Assembly (NCBI GenBank): GCA_044228245.1
Contig: JBGAVG010000010.1
Coordinates: 1 to 57,747, forward strand
Length of the DNA stretch: 57,747 nt
Direction: 5' to 3'
From: Methylotenera_A sp044228245
GTDB lineage: Bacteria; Pseudomonadota; Gammaproteobacteria; Burkholderiales; Methylophilaceae
Shown: positions 11,617-19,841 of the stretch, piece by piece
Position numbering within the stretch: the stretch's first letter is position 1
Layout of the letters: the number at the start of each line of letters is the position of its first letter
Program-made: the position numbers and the translations under genes
The notes under the pieces: model-generated
The model's database searches: none
The model's input: the letters and a program-made list of their open reading frames with translations, nothing else
What the model was told of the DNA's origin: nothing

Positions 11617-13953
11617 ATGCAGATGTTTGTGAACGAGCCAATAGTCATCAAACAGCATGATGCTGATGATGTTTCCGATACGGATGCAATGACGCAATTG
11701 GAATATAGCGACATTATTGAAGAGATAGAGCGACAACCGACATGGCGCGGCGTTGCTGACAAAGAGATGGATTATGCGGACGGCAATCAGTTGGATTCTG
11801 ATTTGTTGCGCAAACAAAAGGAGTTGGGCATTCCGCCAGCCGTGGAGGATTTGATCGGCCCAGCACTGCTATCTATTCAAGGCTTTGAAGCGAAAACCCG
11901 CACAGATTGGCGCGTAACACCCAATGGCGAGCCGGACGGCCAAGATGTCGCGGACGCATTGAACTTCAAGCTGAATCAAGCAGAGAGAGCAAGCAAAGCA
12001 GATCGCGCATGCTCAAAAGCGTTTCGTTCGCAGATTGGATGTGGCGTGGGTTGGGTGGAAGTGTCACGCGAATCCGACCCGTTCAAATACCCGTACCGCT
12101 GCACAACTATTCATAGAAATGAAATGCACTGGGATATGCACGCACAAGAGGCGGATTTATCAGATGCGCGTTGGCTCAGGCGGCAGCGTTGGTTATCGCC
12201 TGAACGATTAAAGCTGGTATTCCCGCAGCACGCAGAGCTAATCAATCAATGCCGTACGGGCGGTGGTGGTTGGTGGAGTTACATGGATGCAGCCACGCTG
12301 GATGGCGGCATGAGTACCGGATTGCAAAACGCATGGAATGAAGCGCGTGCATGGACAATGCAAGAAGACCGCTGGTACAACCCAACGACAAAAGAACTGT
12401 GTGTGGCAGAGTTGTGGTATCGCCGCTGGGTGCGCGTGCCGGTTATTAAATCGCCGGATGGACGGGTAGTAGAGTTTGATGACAATAATTTGGCGCACTC
12501 GGTTGCGGTAGCAAGCGGCACGGTGTCGGTTATGCAGGCCAATGTCCAGCGTATTCGTCGCGGCTATTGGCTGGGATCGCATTGCTTGTTCGACGGACCA
12601 AGCCCGTACACGCACCGCCATTTCCCGTATGTGCCGTTCTTTGGCTTCCGAGAAGACCAAACGGGTGTGCCGTATGGCTATGTGCGCGGCATGAAGTATC
12701 CGCAGGATGCGTTAAATAGTGGCAACGCCAAATTGCGCTGGGGCATGAGCGTGACAAGGGTTGAGCGTACCAAGGGTGCTGTGGCCATGACTGATGCGCA
12801 GCTTCGCAGGCAGGTCGCAAGGCCTGATGCGGATGTTGTTCTGGATGCTGAACACATGGCAAAACAGGGTGCGCGGTTTGAGGTTAAGAGAGATTACACG
12901 CTCACAGAACAGCATTACAAAATGCTGCAAGACAATCGGGCGACCATCGAGCGGGTTTCCAATATAACCAGTGGATTTATGGGAAAAGCAGGTTCAGCAA
13001 CAAGCGGACTGCAAGAGCAAACGCAAGTTGAGCAAAGCAATCAATCCCTGGCGCATGTAATGGATAATTTCCGCGCGGCACGCACACAAATTGGCGAATT
13101 GCTGATGGCAATGATTATTGAGGATATTGGCCACACCAAACATGCAGTGGTGATAGAAGGGGATGCTATTACGCCAGACAGAACGGTTGTCTTGAATACG
13201 CCGGAAGTGGACGCTGATACAGGCTTGGCATATTTATCAAACGATTTGCTGCGCACGCGACTAAAAGTGGCGCTGGAAGATGTGCCGAGTACAAACAGCT
13301 ACAGAGGCATGCAGTTGAACGCAATGTCCGAAGCGGTTAAATCCATGCCAGCCCAGTACCAGTCTGCGGTCTTGCCGTTCTTGGTGTCGCTCATGGATGT
13401 GCCATTCAAGCGCGATGTGGTTGAGGCTATTCGCGGCGTGGATCAACAGCAAAGCCCTGAGCAGATTCAACAGCAAATACAACAAGCCGTACAGGATGCG
13501 CTGACCAAAGCCAACATTGACCTCAAACAGCGCGAGTTGGAGATTAAGGAGCGCAAAGCGGAAAGCGACATTAAGCATATCGACGCGCAATCTGTGTTGG
13601 TGGGCGTTCAGGCGGCATTCTCTGCCATGCAGGGTGGCGCACAAGTGGCGCAAATGCCGATGATTGCACCGATTGCAGACAAGATCATGCAGAGTGCAGG
13701 GTATCAGCGCCCCACACCAGACGGTGTTGACCCCAATTACCCAACCGCAGAGCAAACTGCTGCCATGCAAATGCGTTCGCCGTATATCCAGGGCGAAGGT
13801 GCGCAAGTGGGCAGCGAGCAATTGCCAATCATCGAAGAGCAGAGAAAAAACACGCACCCTAATTTTCCAGCAAAGCCCGGTGACGGAGAAAGCGGCATGA
13901 GCGGTATAGAAACAGCGACACCAACAGACAATTTGCAGAGCTTGGATCAATGA
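11617..13953 (+). CDS. Portal protein (P22 type)
   Basis: At 778 residues this matches the large P22-type portal family in length and character. It has an acidic N-terminus, DLIGPALLSIQGFEAKTRTDW, the SQIGCGVGWVEVS region, and a helical C-terminal barrel rich in Gln (DQQQSPEQIQQQIQQAV, about 608-624). Twelve copies would form the ring through which DNA enters and leaves the head and to which the tail attaches. It follows the large terminase. The Gln-rich C-terminal region and the P/T-rich tail may reach into the head. Confidence 0.9.
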   Translation: MQMFVNEPIVIKQHDADDVSDTDAMTQLEYSDIIEEIERQPTWRGVADKEMDYADGNQLDSDLLRKQKELGIPPAVEDLIGPALLSIQGFEAKTRTDWRVTPNGEPDGQDVADALNFKLNQAERASKADRACSKAFRSQIGCGVGWVEVSRESDPFKYPYRCTTIHRNEMHWDMHAQEADLSDARWLRRQRWLSPERLKLVFPQHAELINQCRTGGGGWWSYMDAATLDGGMSTGLQNAWNEARAWTMQEDRWYNPTTKELCVAELWYRRWVRVPVIKSPDGRVVEFDDNNLAHSVAVASGTVSVMQANVQRIRRGYWLGSHCLFDGPSPYTHRHFPYVPFFGFREDQTGVPYGYVRGMKYPQDALNSGNAKLRWGMSVTRVERTKGAVAMTDAQLRRQVARPDADVVLDAEHMAKQGARFEVKRDYTLTEQHYKMLQDNRATIERVSNITSGFMGKAGSATSGLQEQTQVEQSNQSLAHVMDNFRAARTQIGELLMAMIIEDIGHTKHAVVIEGDAITPDRTVVLNTPEVDADTGLAYLSNDLLRTRLKVALEDVPSTNSYRGMQLNAMSEAVKSMPAQYQSAVLPFLVSLMDVPFKRDVVEAIRGVDQQQSPEQIQQQIQQAVQDALTKANIDLKQRELEIKERKAESDIKHIDAQSVLVGVQAAFSAMQGGAQVAQMPMIAPIADKIMQSAGYQRPTPDGVDPNYPTAEQTAAMQMRSPYIQGEGAQVGSEQLPIIEEQRKNTHPNFPAKPGDGESGMSGIETATPTDNLQSLDQ

Positions 13954-14288
13954 ATACGCAAGATGTAGATGTAAGCAAAGCGGTTATACAAACAATCTTT
14001 GGTGAGACGGAAATAAGAATAGAGCAACACAAAGCTAACGCACGATTGGTTTTGGTGTGCTTCAAGCCGCCGTGCGGTGGTGCGGGTATTTTTATGATGT
14101 TCAACAACAACAAGCTAATCGCTGATGCGCTGAATGACATGCGATTGGTGATAAACGAAGGCGCGCACGAGGCAAATAAAAACTTAACCCGGCATTTTAA
14201 TTTCCACAGCTTGATGGCGATTGGCACGGGAGAGCTGGAATCCTCGCTTGAACTAGACATGATTAAAGCGGCGCGCGAAACAAAATAA
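13950..14288 (+). CDS. Unknown protein between portal and scaffold, 112 aa
   Basis: The family is not recognised. It is a mixed alpha/beta protein with a glycine-rich CFKPPCGGAGIFMMF segment. It overlaps the portal stop by 4 bases (ATGA), so it is translationally coupled, and its expression is late. A small head-assembly role is possible from position only. Confidence 0.65.
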   Translation: MNTQDVDVSKAVIQTIFGETEIRIEQHKANARLVLVCFKPPCGGAGIFMMFNNNKLIADALNDMRLVINEGAHEANKNLTRHFNFHSLMAIGTGELESSLELDMIKAARETK

Positions 14289-14306
14289 AGCCTAGCAATT
14301 AGGCTT
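14288..14306 (+). terminator. Hairpin after the portal operon
   Basis: AAGCCTA (14288-14294) and TAGGCTT (14300-14306) form a perfect 7-bp stem with a 5-base loop right at the stop of the preceding gene. There is no T tract after it, so it may act in mRNA processing or stability rather than as a classical terminator. Confidence 0.45.
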
Positions 14307-14314
14307 GCAATTCA

Positions 14315-14327
14315 CCCCTGTGGGGTT
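14315..14327 (+). repeat. Intergenic motif, variant CCCCTGTGGGGTT
   Basis: This is a variant of the CCCCTGTAGGGTT motif found before the terminase, the internal virion genes and the small late genes. Here it lies upstream of the scaffold/capsid operon. Confidence 0.5.
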
Positions 14328-14370
14328 CGCGCCAGTTTTCTCTTTATTTCACACTCTGTATCAAGTTATG

Positions 14371-14418
14371 GCTCAGTGAGCAATAACGATTCGCAGGCGC
14401 GAAAGCGTTTGTATTGCT
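14371..14418 (+). promoter_or_regulatory. Structured leader of the capsid operon
   Basis: GCTCAGTGAGC (14371-14381) can fold by itself. AGCAATA (14379-14385) pairs exactly with TATTGCT (14412-14418), with a GC-rich loop. The element sits about 40 bases before the scaffold ATG and may control capsid-gene translation or mRNA processing. Confidence 0.4.
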
Positions 14419-14456
14419 GAACCCATGCGGCTACGGCGATATGTAGCGGGACAGAC

Positions 14457-15458
14457 ATGATTACAGAGCAACAACACAGTTTTATTGATGCGCTGGGCGG
14501 CGAAATGCCGACACCAGAACAAGCCGCTCAACTATTGGAGTTGGGTGAGGGCGATACCGCGATGGCGGAAACAGGTAGCGCGCCCAACGCTACTGCTGCT
14601 TTGGAAAGCGCACCGACTAACACTGACAACAGAGTGACGGATGACAGCGAAATTAACGCCGACAATGCCGTTATTTTGGCAAAAGATGGAAAACACACTA
14701 TCAGCTTTGACAAGTTGGTAGAGGCTAGACAGAGCGCACAGCAGTACAGGCTGCAAGCAGAAGCCGCGCAAGCGGAGTTAGCAAAACTGCAAGCAGAGGC
14801 TCAGGCTCGATTGGTGAATGGGCAAGCGGCGACTTTGGTGGATAACCAGGTGGCAGTTGCACAGGCGGCGATTGATGCGGGAGAGGACCCGTCATTGTTT
14901 GGGGACTTTTCAGAAGAGCAACTGGCGGCTGGCATTCAGAAGCTAATAGATAGTCAAGTAGAGCAAAAGGTTAATGCTGCTTTGTCGAAAACGCTGGAGC
15001 CAATTCAGCGCCAACAACAAACAGAGGCGACGAATGCGCACTACAGCGCTATTTATGACAAGCATCCTGATGCAGATTCTATTGCTGAAAGCAAAGAGTT
15101 GGCTGATTGGATTGAGTCACAACCATCTTTTGTGCAATCCGGTTATCGGGGAGTGCTGGAGAGCGGCACAACTTCCGAAGTGATCGAATTGTTTGATCGG
15201 TTTAAGGCGGCAATCAATAGAGCTGATAGCAATGGCGCAGGTGAGCCGTCAAACGCTGATCTCAAAGCCAGAGCTAAAGCTGCTGTTTCTGCGGCGACGA
15301 TCGCACCACCAACAAGCCTATCGGATATTCCGGGAGGCAGACCATCTGGTGCTACGCGCGAAGAAGCAATGGCCTCTATGACTGGTCCCGAAATGCTGGA
15401 GCAAATGGCATCTATGTCGCCCCAGCAGATCGAATCGTTTATGAATCGGAGCCTGTAA
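14457..15458 (+). CDS. Probable scaffolding protein
   Basis: The 333-residue protein is acidic, Ala/Gln/Glu-rich and mainly helical, with a coiled-coil-like stretch LVEARQSAQQYRLQAEAAQA near residues 86-105. It has a C-terminal EMLEQMASMSPQQIESFMN. It lies directly before the major capsid gene, where scaffolds are almost always found. The family is inferred from composition and position, not from a motif. It would shape the procapsid and be removed before or during packaging. Confidence 0.7.
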   Translation: MITEQQHSFIDALGGEMPTPEQAAQLLELGEGDTAMAETGSAPNATAALESAPTNTDNRVTDDSEINADNAVILAKDGKHTISFDKLVEARQSAQQYRLQAEAAQAELAKLQAEAQARLVNGQAATLVDNQVAVAQAAIDAGEDPSLFGDFSEEQLAAGIQKLIDSQVEQKVNAALSKTLEPIQRQQQTEATNAHYSAIYDKHPDADSIAESKELADWIESQPSFVQSGYRGVLESGTTSEVIELFDRFKAAINRADSNGAGEPSNADLKARAKAAVSAATIAPPTSLSDIPGGRPSGATREEAMASMTGPEMLEQMASMSPQQIESFMNRSL

Positions 15459-15483
15459 AGGCATTTGAAATTGGAGAATTAAC

Positions 15484-16773
15484 ATGACTAAAAAAACCGG
15501 AGCCGCCGCTGGTGGCGAGACAAACATGGTGCAACAGGCCGTTGGCTTGTTTGCTACCCACATGCAACGCAATTCCACAATGGCGCGACTGACGGGTGCT
15601 ATGCCCAAAGGCACCGCTGGTGCGGAAGTTACGCTGCGCAAACAAACATCACAGCACATGCCGATTGTGACTTGCCAAGATTTGTCGAAAGGCAAAGGCG
15701 ATGAAGTAACTTTCCATTTGCTGAACCCTGTGAACGCCAAGCCCATTATGGGCAGCCGCAACGCGGAAGGGCGCGGTACAGGCCTTTCTATCAGCGAAGA
15801 TAAGCTGCGCGTCAACCAAGCGCGGTTCCCGCTGGATTTGGGCGACACCATGACCTCCATTCGCTCGCCAGCGGATTTCCGTGCGCTTGGTCGTCCGGTA
15901 GCCCAAAGCCTGATGGATCGCTATGTTGACCAAACGCTATTGGTTCACATGGCTGGCGCGCGTGGTTTCCACAGCAACGCGGAATGGGTTGTGCCTACTA
16001 CTGCGGATGCGGATTTTGCTGACATCATGGTAAATCCCGTCAAAGCGCCCACCAAAAACCGTCACTTTGTTGCTGACGGCACGGGCATCAAGCCGTTTGC
16101 CGTAAACACTGGCGAGATCGACTTAGCGACCAACGAAACCATGAAGATGAGCGTGGTGGACGCGATTCGTACCACGATGGAGCAGATTGCACTTCCCCCG
16201 CCGCAAGTCATGTTTGAGGGCGATAAAGCCGCGTCTGATTCGCCGTTGCGCGTATTGCTGGTGTCCCCGGCGCAATACAGCTCATTCTCAACTGACAGCT
16301 CCTTCCGTCAATTGCAGGCTTCTGCGATGGCTCGTGCGGCGCAAGCCGGACAGCATCCGTTGTTCTTGGGCGAAGCTGGGCTGTGGAATGGCGTGTTGAT
16401 CGTCAAGATGCCGAAGCCTATCCGCTTCTATGCAGGCGACACCATCAAATACTGCGCAGACGCGACAAGCGAAACCGAGTCTTCCTGCCTGGTTCCTGCT
16501 GGCTTCGGCACAACATTCGCGGTTGATCGTGCCATTTTGTTGGGCGGCCAAGCGGTTGCGCAAGCACTCGCTGCATCCGACAAGTCTGGTGTTCCGTTCT
16601 TCTGGAGCGAGAAGGAACTGGATCACGGTGACAAGATCGAGTTGTTGATTGGTGCAATTCGAGGTGTATCTAAAGTGCGTTTTGATGTGGATACAGGCAA
16701 TGGCAAGGAGTTCACGGACTACGGTGCCATCGCTATTGATACCGCAGTTCCCATCATTGGCGCGCGTCAGTAA
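15484..16773 (+). CDS. Major capsid protein (N4-gp56-like)
   Basis: The 429-residue protein belongs to the N4-gp56 / DUF4043 family of HK97-fold capsid proteins. The N-terminal GGETNMVQQAVGLFATHMQRNSTMARLTG, GAEVTLRKQTSQHMPIV, a glycine-rich loop (GSRNAEGRGTGL) and RSPADFRALGRPVAQSLMDR are characteristic. The start ATG is preceded by TTGGAGAATTAAC. It should be the most abundant protein of the virion and is preceded by its scaffold. Confidence 0.9.
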   Translation: MTKKTGAAAGGETNMVQQAVGLFATHMQRNSTMARLTGAMPKGTAGAEVTLRKQTSQHMPIVTCQDLSKGKGDEVTFHLLNPVNAKPIMGSRNAEGRGTGLSISEDKLRVNQARFPLDLGDTMTSIRSPADFRALGRPVAQSLMDRYVDQTLLVHMAGARGFHSNAEWVVPTTADADFADIMVNPVKAPTKNRHFVADGTGIKPFAVNTGEIDLATNETMKMSVVDAIRTTMEQIALPPPQVMFEGDKAASDSPLRVLLVSPAQYSSFSTDSSFRQLQASAMARAAQAGQHPLFLGEAGLWNGVLIVKMPKPIRFYAGDTIKYCADATSETESSCLVPAGFGTTFAVDRAILLGGQAVAQALAASDKSGVPFFWSEKELDHGDKIELLIGAIRGVSKVRFDVDTGNGKEFTDYGAIAIDTAVPIIGARQ

Positions 16774-16824
16774 TAGATTGGGGTGAGCCTTGCTCACCCT
16801 TTTCCTTTTTTCAGGAGAATCATC

Positions 16825-17298
16825 ATGGCTACAGTAAAAAAGAATCAACTGTTTACACGACAGTTTGGCAACAACCCATACGGCAATGTCACCTCTTTGG
16901 AGTTTGGTTTTACAACCAACGCCAGTGGCGTTATCAATGATTCGGACGCAACAGCGGCGATTGCTATCAACGATGTGCTTGATCTTGGTCCATTGCAGGC
17001 GGGTATGCGATTGGATGATGCCAGTATTTTGGTATCTGACGCGCTGAAAGCGAGTACCACTTGTTCACTCGGCTTCAAATACGAAGACGGCGTAGATGAT
17101 ACGGGCGTTCCTCAAGATGCCGCGTACTTCGGTACAGGTTTGGCGTTATCGAGTACAGGCCGCGTGCGCGCCAACACCGGAAAACTCGTCACGCTGCCAA
17201 AAGCAGCGCGACTCATTATGACTTTTGCGGGTGCCAACAACGATGAAGCTGGCGCAGTAAAAGTATTGGTGAGCGGCGAATTAGCTGGCGCGAAATAA
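16825..17298 (+). CDS. Probable head decoration protein
   Basis: The 157-residue, mainly beta protein directly follows the capsid gene. The start ATG at 16825 has TCAGGAGAATCATC upstream. The sequence (VLDLGPLQAGMRLDDASIL then SGRVRANTGKLVTL) resembles beta-sandwich proteins that follow N4-gp56-like capsid genes in many phages and may cap the capsid lattice. The role is inferred from order and composition. Confidence 0.65.
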   Translation: MATVKKNQLFTRQFGNNPYGNVTSLEFGFTTNASGVINDSDATAAIAINDVLDLGPLQAGMRLDDASILVSDALKASTTCSLGFKYEDGVDDTGVPQDAAYFGTGLALSSTGRVRANTGKLVTLPKAARLIMTFAGANNDEAGAVKVLVSGELAGAK

Positions 17299-17355
17299 CA
17301 AGAAAGAATACGGGGCAGGTAACACTGCCCCAGTATCCATGAGCAGGAGTTTTGT

Positions 17356-17856
17356 ATGTTAGAAGAAGAAGTGTTAATTCGATTCATTGGCCGTAAACCG
17401 CCGTTTATTGACGATATGTATGGCACAGGACTGACATTTGAGCGCGACCAAGAACGCCGTGTGCCTAAATATATTGCAGACCAATTGCTCAAGCATGGCG
17501 ATTTGTTTGAGCGTGTGAAAGAAGATGTGAATGCCGAAGAAGATGCAAACACTGAAACAGGCGAAAAGCCCGAGAAAGGCGAAAAGCCCAAGAAAGGCGA
17601 AAAGCCAAAGAAAGGCGAAAAGCCTAAAGATGACACCAAGGCTTTGCTAGAACAAGCGAAGCAACAACAAGCCAAGCAGCAAGAAGAAAGTCATTTGATT
17701 GAAGATATTCGTCTGCGCGTGATGACAACCGAAAACAAAGAAGAGTTGTCAGAAATGGCAATGGTGAACTGGCGACAAGAGCTGGATAAATCTATGCCGC
17801 TGGAAGATATGCGCGCCAGCGTTATTCAATTTATTGACCAGTTCGGCATTGTATGA
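17356..17856 (+). CDS. Unknown head-region protein with GEKPK repeats, 166 aa
   Basis: Residues 1-55 form a small domain (VLIRFIGRKPPFIDDMYGTG). Four to five tandem copies of GEKPxK follow (about 70-93), encoded by a near-perfect DNA repeat GGCGAAAAGCCNAAGAAA at 17568-17630. A Gln-rich helix and a helical C-terminal domain complete it. It overlaps the next gene by 4 bases. The repeat number could vary by slippage. It is probably a minor head or connector component. Confidence 0.65.
   Translation: MLEEEVLIRFIGRKPPFIDDMYGTGLTFERDQERRVPKYIADQLLKHGDLFERVKEDVNAEEDANTETGEKPEKGEKPKKGEKPKKGEKPKDDTKALLEQAKQQQAKQQEESHLIEDIRLRVMTTENKEELSEMAMVNWRQELDKSMPLEDMRASVIQFIDQFGIV
17568..17630 (+). repeat. Tandem 18-base repeat (GEKPKK codons)
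   Basis: About four tandem copies of an 18-base unit encode Gly-Glu-Lys-Pro-Lys/Glu-Lys. The in-frame unit length allows copy-number changes without loss of frame. Confidence 0.7.
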
Positions 17857-18521
17857 CGCTGGAAGAGCTGATAGCGCAGTATCGGCAGGAAGCCAACGAT
17901 AAGGCGTTGCCGTATTTTTTTGATGACCAAAGCATTATTGGGCTATTGAATAATGCGGTGAACGAAGCATGCGTGCGTGCGCGGTTAATACATGAATCCG
18001 TAGACCCTGATATTGTGGATATGGCGGTAGCCGCGAATCAAACCGTGTGCCAGCTACACGATTCCGTGTACGAAATAGACTACATCGCGTTTACAGAGAC
18101 AGGCAGTGACAAAGTTGTACCGCTGTATTTGATCTCGCGTGAAGATTTGGATGCGCTGGATGCGGATTGGCGCAGCAAAGAAGGACAGCCCGTGTATGCC
18201 ATTCAGTCTGATAGGTCGATACGGCTGTCTCCCAAGCCGCTCGTTGCAGGCACTTTGTCTATCGAGTGCTTTCGGTTGCCGAAAACACCGATGGTTGTCG
18301 GCGCTGATGCACCTGAAATCCATGCAGAGCATCATCGTCATTTGGTGCAATGGGTATTGCATAAAGTGTTTAGTGTGCCTGATGCGGAGTTTTTTGATAA
18401 AGATCGAGCCGCTATTGCACTGAGGGCGTTCTCTGATTACTTCGGCTTGCGGCCTGATGCCGATTTGCGAAGAAAAACCAGAGAAGATGTGCCGCACCAT
18501 GTCGAGGCTTTCTTTGTATGA
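17853..18521 (+). CDS. Head-tail adaptor protein
   Basis: The 222-residue protein starts MTLEELIAQYRQEANDKALP and continues with FFDDQSIIGLLNNAVNEAC. This is the pattern of the small helical adaptor proteins (DUF6682-like) found after the capsid genes of P22-type and N4-type podoviruses. Such proteins bind beneath the portal and form the tail attachment ring. Its start overlaps the previous stop and its end overlaps the CsrA-like gene (ATGA at both sides). Confidence 0.72.
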   Translation: MTLEELIAQYRQEANDKALPYFFDDQSIIGLLNNAVNEACVRARLIHESVDPDIVDMAVAANQTVCQLHDSVYEIDYIAFTETGSDKVVPLYLISREDLDALDADWRSKEGQPVYAIQSDRSIRLSPKPLVAGTLSIECFRLPKTPMVVGADAPEIHAEHHRHLVQWVLHKVFSVPDAEFFDKDRAAIALRAFSDYFGLRPDADLRRKTREDVPHHVEAFFV

Positions 18522-18712
18522 GCAAGATGATGGTGGATATTAAGATTGGCGAGACGCTGCGTGTTGGCGATGCAGCGATCAAGTTGATACAAAAATCCGG
18601 CCAATTGGCGCGACTGGAAGTAACGGCTAATTCGGATACTGCCATCCAAATCCCTAACCACCCAGCGCGCATGAGTGTGCTTCCAAACAACGGAGTACAA
18701 CATCATGGCTAA
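18518..18712 (+). CDS. CsrA-like small protein, 64 aa
   Basis: Residues 8-40 (IKIGETLRVGDAAIKLIQKS, then GQLARLEVTANSD) match the CsrA fold: a first beta-strand region with IGETL/VGD, and the central GxxARLxVxA strand. CsrA is a dimeric RNA-binding regulator that recognises GGA in mRNA leaders. The N-terminal extension before the first strand and the loss of the usual LTRR start differ from bacterial CsrA. It is coupled to the adaptor gene (ATGA). It could control late phage mRNA or act as a decoy on host Csr control; this is inference. Confidence 0.65.
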   Translation: MSKMMVDIKIGETLRVGDAAIKLIQKSGQLARLEVTANSDTAIQIPNHPARMSVLPNNGVQHHG

Positions 18713-19112
18713 TACACTTTTTGATTTTGCCCGCAAACGCTTTCTTGATGCGCAAATCAACTGGAATGACGACACGATAAAAGTCATTTTGGTGGATACC
18801 GGCGCTTATACGCCAAACACAGCCACGCACCAATACCTATCAGATATTTCCGGCTCTGCAATTATCGCAGGCCCCGTCACGATCACAGGCAAATCGACCA
18901 CCGGCGGTGCAGCAGACGGCAACGATGTCACATTTACATCCGTATCTGGTGCGTCAATTGAAGCTATCGTTATCTACAAAGAAGGGGTGGATGCAGCATC
19001 AAGCCCGTTGATTGCGTACATTGACACGGCAACCGGCTTGCCCATCACGCCAAATGGCGGTGACATTATTGTGACTTGGGATAACGGCGCAAACAAAATC
19101 TTCCGTGTGTAA
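18705..19112 (+). CDS. Phage structural protein of unknown role, 135 aa
   Basis: The protein begins MANTLFDFARKRFLDAQINW and contains DTIKVILVDTGAYTPNTATHQYL. This N-terminal pattern is common to small tail or virion proteins of many phages. The remainder is beta-rich with Gly/Thr repeats. The ATG at 18705 lies 12 bases after GGAGTACAACATC and overlaps the CsrA-like gene. It is probably a virion component. Confidence 0.7.
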   Translation: MANTLFDFARKRFLDAQINWNDDTIKVILVDTGAYTPNTATHQYLSDISGSAIIAGPVTITGKSTTGGAADGNDVTFTSVSGASIEAIVIYKEGVDAASSPLIAYIDTATGLPITPNGGDIIVTWDNGANKIFRV

Positions 19113-19141
19113 TTTTTTAGCTGATACGCAGGAGTGTAGAT

Positions 19142-19531
19142 GTGGCTACCAAACAACCCAAAAAAACCACACGCCAACTGGAGTTAGAAATCCGCCAATT
19201 GGACGCAAAAAACAGAGCGTTGTTAATTGAACGCAAGTTTTGGGTGGATCAGGGCGCAATGCTGCAAAACCAGTTACAAACTTGGCAAAAGATGTATGCC
19301 GATATGTTTGATCAGCTTGGGCGCGGCGTTGTTACTGATGAATCGGTAGCGGAAAACCTTGCTCTGGCAGCCGAGGAATTACGACAACCCATTGCGGCTG
19401 TCGCGGCGGTGGAAGCGGCGTTCTCCATGCTTAAAGCCGACACACAGGGGCAATACACGGCAGTTGGCCGCCACAAAAGAGGCGCAGAAAGTCTGCTGGA
19501 TTTTGAGGATGGCTATGACGACACCCCATGA
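19142..19531 (+). CDS. Coiled-coil protein, 129 aa
   Basis: The family is not recognised. The N-terminal half is a basic coiled coil (TTRQLELEIRQLDAKNRALL) and the remainder is helical. The GTG at 19142 has GCAGGAGTGTAGAT upstream. Its 3' end overlaps the next gene. Position suggests a head-tail joining or assembly protein. Confidence 0.6.
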   Translation: MATKQPKKTTRQLELEIRQLDAKNRALLIERKFWVDQGAMLQNQLQTWQKMYADMFDQLGRGVVTDESVAENLALAAEELRQPIAAVAAVEAAFSMLKADTQGQYTAVGRHKRGAESLLDFEDGYDDTP

Positions 19532-19838
19532 CAACACACAAAAACCACCACCTATTGCGGTTGGTGTTTCCGGCATCCAATCGCAGGCGGTCGTGAATAA
19601 GTCTGACGGCGTTGATTGGCGGCACTGGGAAAAGGTTATCGGCTTGCCGCCGTTTGAAATGTTTTTGCGGGAGCATTTTGGAATTACAGAGAACTATATG
19701 GATGCCGCTCGCGTGGTGCTGGTGCAACATCACAACAATGGCACGCTGCATCAACTGTTTGATGATTACTGCGTTTGGCACAAAGCGACAGGTAACTGGA
19801 AAAAAGAAGACCCGCTTGGCAATATCATCGAGGAATAA
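19515..19838 (+). CDS. Unknown protein, 107 aa
   Basis: The start is set at the ATG at 19515 (TTGAGG six bases upstream), inside the end of the previous gene; another ATG lies six bases earlier. After a polar N-terminus the protein has HWEKVIGLPPFEMFLREHFG and DYCVWHKATGNWKKEDPLGN, a pattern seen in phage proteins with similar neighbours but of unknown role. Confidence 0.6.
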   Translation: MTTPHDNTQKPPPIAVGVSGIQSQAVVNKSDGVDWRHWEKVIGLPPFEMFLREHFGITENYMDAARVVLVQHHNNGTLHQLFDDYCVWHKATGNWKKEDPLGNIIEE

Positions 19839-19841
19839 GCT

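Noticed and set aside
13261..13950. 229-codon - strand ORF inside the portal gene
   Set aside because: It is antisense to the portal, with composition typical of a shadow frame (His, Leu and Arg rich) and no start signal.
17112..17675. - strand ORF with FSPFxGFSPF repeats
   Set aside because: The repeats are the antisense reading of the GEKPK repeat in the real gene at 17356-17856.
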